Assembly: GCA_005884665.1 (NCBI GenBank)
Contig: VBAT01000011.1
Location: 35,297 to 99,296, forward strand
Direction: 5' to 3'
DNA: 64,000 nucleotides
From: Bacteroidota bacterium
GTDB taxonomy: Bacteria; Bacteroidota; Bacteroidia; Chitinophagales; Chitinophagaceae
Positions 62,771 through 64,000 of this stretch are shown in pieces. The notes below the pieces were generated by a model that did no database searches, was not told the origin of the DNA, and was given only the letters and a program-made list of their open reading frames with translations. The position numbers were made by a program, and so were the translations under genes. The first letter of the stretch is position 1, and each line of letters starts with the position of its first letter.

Positions 62771-62969
62771 GGTAGTGTCCCTGCTTGAAAACTCAGAATG
62801 GCCACAGAGGACCACTGAGAAAACATGGAGGACCACTGAGAAGGAAAGCTCCGTGGCTCTCCACTCTGCCTTGATGTAGCCCTGTCGAAGGGATGGCAGA
62901 GTTTGTTTTTTTCTCTGTGGCTCTCTGTGGGCAAATTTAAATCCGATAGCCATCGGATGAGACACTACC
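62771..62969. repeat. CACAGAG-type repeat bounded by short inverted ends
   Basis: A non-coding block flanked by GGTAGTGTC and its complement GACACTACC. Inside are GGCCACAGAGGACCACTGAG, a duplicated GGACCACTGAGAA and a complementary CTCTGTGGCTCTCTGTGGG. The perfect hairpin ATCCGAT-AGCC-ATCGGAT lies near the right end. It is related in sequence style to 43127-43424. It fills most of the mqnA-purB gap. Confidence 0.6.
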
Positions 62970-63006
62970 TGAATGCCTTATTAACAAAGCCCATTTTCGA
63001 CTTCAT

Positions 63007-63014
63007 TATCTTTG
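63007..63014 (+). promoter_or_regulatory. Candidate -7 box for purB
   Basis: TATCTTTG fits the TAnnTTTG consensus and lies about 50 bases before the purB ATG, just right of the repeat block. A matching -33 element is not obvious. Confidence 0.45.
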
Positions 63015-63065
63015 CGCAAATGTAAGTTGTCATCCATTAAAAACCTGAATCAATAGACACAACGA

Positions 63066-64000
63066 ATGGAACTTAACCCATTAACCGCGATTTCCGCCAT
63101 CGACGGCCGCTACCGCAAGCAGGTACAACACCTTGATGAGTATTTTTCGGAGTATGCATTGATGAAGTACAGGGTAAATATCGAGGTCGAATATCTTTTC
63201 TTCCTCGAGAAAAAAAAATTCCTGGCTCTTTCTGTTAAAACGCGAAAACATCTTCAAAAACTGGTCTCTGATTTTAGCCTGGAACAGGCTGGTGAGATCA
63301 AGAAAATAGAGTCAATCACCAATCACGATGTAAAAGCAGTTGAATATTTTGTAAAAGACGAATTAGGTAAAGCCGGCGGTAAACAGGCGGTAGAATGGGT
63401 GCATTTCGGATTGACTTCGCAGGACATCAACAACACGGCTATCCCCCTGTTATGGAAGCATGTTATAGAATACGAGTACCTGCCGTTCTTATTAAACCTT
63501 AGCAGGCAGCTTACCCTGCTTGCCAAGGACTGGATGAGTATTGCCATGCTTGCACACACACATGGACAACCGGCAAGCCCGACTACATTGGGTAAAGAGA
63601 TAATGGTTTTCGTGGAAAGGATCCATAAGCAGGTAGACCAGTTTATCGCCATACCTTTTAGCGCAAAGTTCGGGGGCGCCTCGGGTAATTTCAATGCGCA
63701 TTATGCAGCCTTCCCGAAAACCAACTGGATCAAATTTGCCAATGAATTTATATCCAGCCTCGGGGGAATGACCCGGCAACAATTCACAACGCAGATCGAA
63801 CACTACGATAACCTGGCCGCACATTTTGATTGTATCAAACGGATCAATAATATACTGCTGGACTTCAGCCGCGATGTATGGATGTATGTGTCGATGGATT
63901 ATTTCAAACAGAAAACAAAGAAAGGCGAGGTTGGCTCTTCCGCGATGCCGCATAAAGTAAATCCAATCGATTTTGAAAATGCAGAAGGCAACCTGGGAAT
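63066..64000 (+). CDS. purB: Adenylosuccinate lyase, N-terminal part
   Basis: This gene is not in the ORF track because it runs off the right edge. From the ATG at 63066 the frame is open for 311 codons: MELNPLTAISAIDGRYRKQV, ITNHDVKAVEYFVKDE, WVHFGLTSQDINNTAIPL, AHTHGQPASPTTLGKE, and the fumarase-superfamily signature GSSAMPHKVNPIDFENAEGN near the edge. The enzyme acts twice in purine synthesis, releasing fumarate from SAICAR and from adenylosuccinate. The E. coli-type length is about 456 residues, so roughly a third is missing beyond the window. The long minus-strand ORF at 63492-63953 is its shadow. Confidence 0.96.
   Translation, partial: MELNPLTAISAIDGRYRKQVQHLDEYFSEYALMKYRVNIEVEYLFFLEKKKFLALSVKTRKHLQKLVSDFSLEQAGEIKKIESITNHDVKAVEYFVKDELGKAGGKQAVEWVHFGLTSQDINNTAIPLLWKHVIEYEYLPFLLNLSRQLTLLAKDWMSIAMLAHTHGQPASPTTLGKEIMVFVERIHKQVDQFIAIPFSAKFGGASGNFNAHYAAFPKTNWIKFANEFISSLGGMTRQQFTTQIEHYDNLAAHFDCIKRINNILLDFSRDVWMYVSMDYFKQKTKKGEVGSSAMPHKVNPIDFENAEGNLG

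Noticed and set aside
63492-63953. 153-codon minus-strand ORF
   Set aside because: It lies wholly opposite purB, which has clear motifs; it is a shadow.
1-64000. tRNA and rRNA genes
   Set aside because: No cloverleaf with a TTCRANNC arm in an intergenic region and no rRNA-like block was seen by eye; a covariance-model scan would be decisive.

Overview
The window reads as chromosomal DNA from a member of the Bacteroidota, most likely a Chitinophagaceae-like bacterium. Evidence for this: two proteins end in the type IX secretion type B (gliding-motility, CHU_C) sorting domain; one of them is followed by a PorP/SprF gene; there are many small outer-membrane beta-barrels and DUF4136 lipoproteins, a FecI-like ECF sigma factor, a futalosine-pathway MqnA gene, and a few TAnnTTTG-like -7 promoter boxes. 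The genus cannot be fixed from sequence reading alone. I saw no rRNA, tRNA, CRISPR array, prophage or complete insertion sequence.

Region 1 (1-25 kb) is an envelope neighbourhood. It holds DUF4136 lipoproteins, two DUF481 proteins, an ECF sigma factor, an orphan IS3 OrfA-like gene, a PepSY-like protein and an OmpA lipoprotein. A mostly co-directional run follows: HAD-type lipoprotein, arylsulfatase, formylglycine-generating enzyme (FGE) homologue, broken DUF1622, pentapeptide/transmembrane protein, YidH-like DUF202 and DUF1254/DUF1214. After these come about seven beta-barrel or porin-like proteins, two convergent Omp85-like barrels, YqhA (UPF0114) and further lipoproteins. The sulfatase and FGE form an obvious enzyme-activator pair. 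The rest looks like a membrane-maintenance or substrate-handling set whose joint function is not established.

Region 2 (25-34 kb) has gene debris, then a giant PKD-repeat adhesin with a T9SS type B signal, its PorP/SprF partner, and a striking 88-89 bp tandem repeat. One intact DUF1254/DUF1214 gene and three truncated DUF1214 pieces lie scattered between 10 and 34 kb.

Region 3 (34-43 kb) is regulatory and housekeeping: a membrane AraC regulator, a second small AraC-type protein, a CadC-like/TPR protein, a META-domain lipoprotein, CorA, a Nudix hydrolase and a queuosine-precursor transporter. Region 4 (43-62 kb) is surface-glycan related: a YfhO-like membrane protein, three GT2 glycosyltransferases, two methyltransferase-like proteins, a DUF268 protein and a GT11 fucosyltransferase facing a gmd-fcl GDP-fucose operon. 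Embedded in it are a propeller-type LytS/LytT two-component system, a small T9SS type B protein and a large repeat-containing surface protein. Region 5 (62-64 kb) has mqnA and the start of purB.

The non-coding DNA is unusually structured. It contains an inverted pair of about 200 bp MITE-like elements, three copies of a 20 bp palindrome (one reads into a protein as LPAGRQA, one is nested in a MITE-like copy), the 88-89 bp tandem array, and two blocks of CACAGAG-type repeats.
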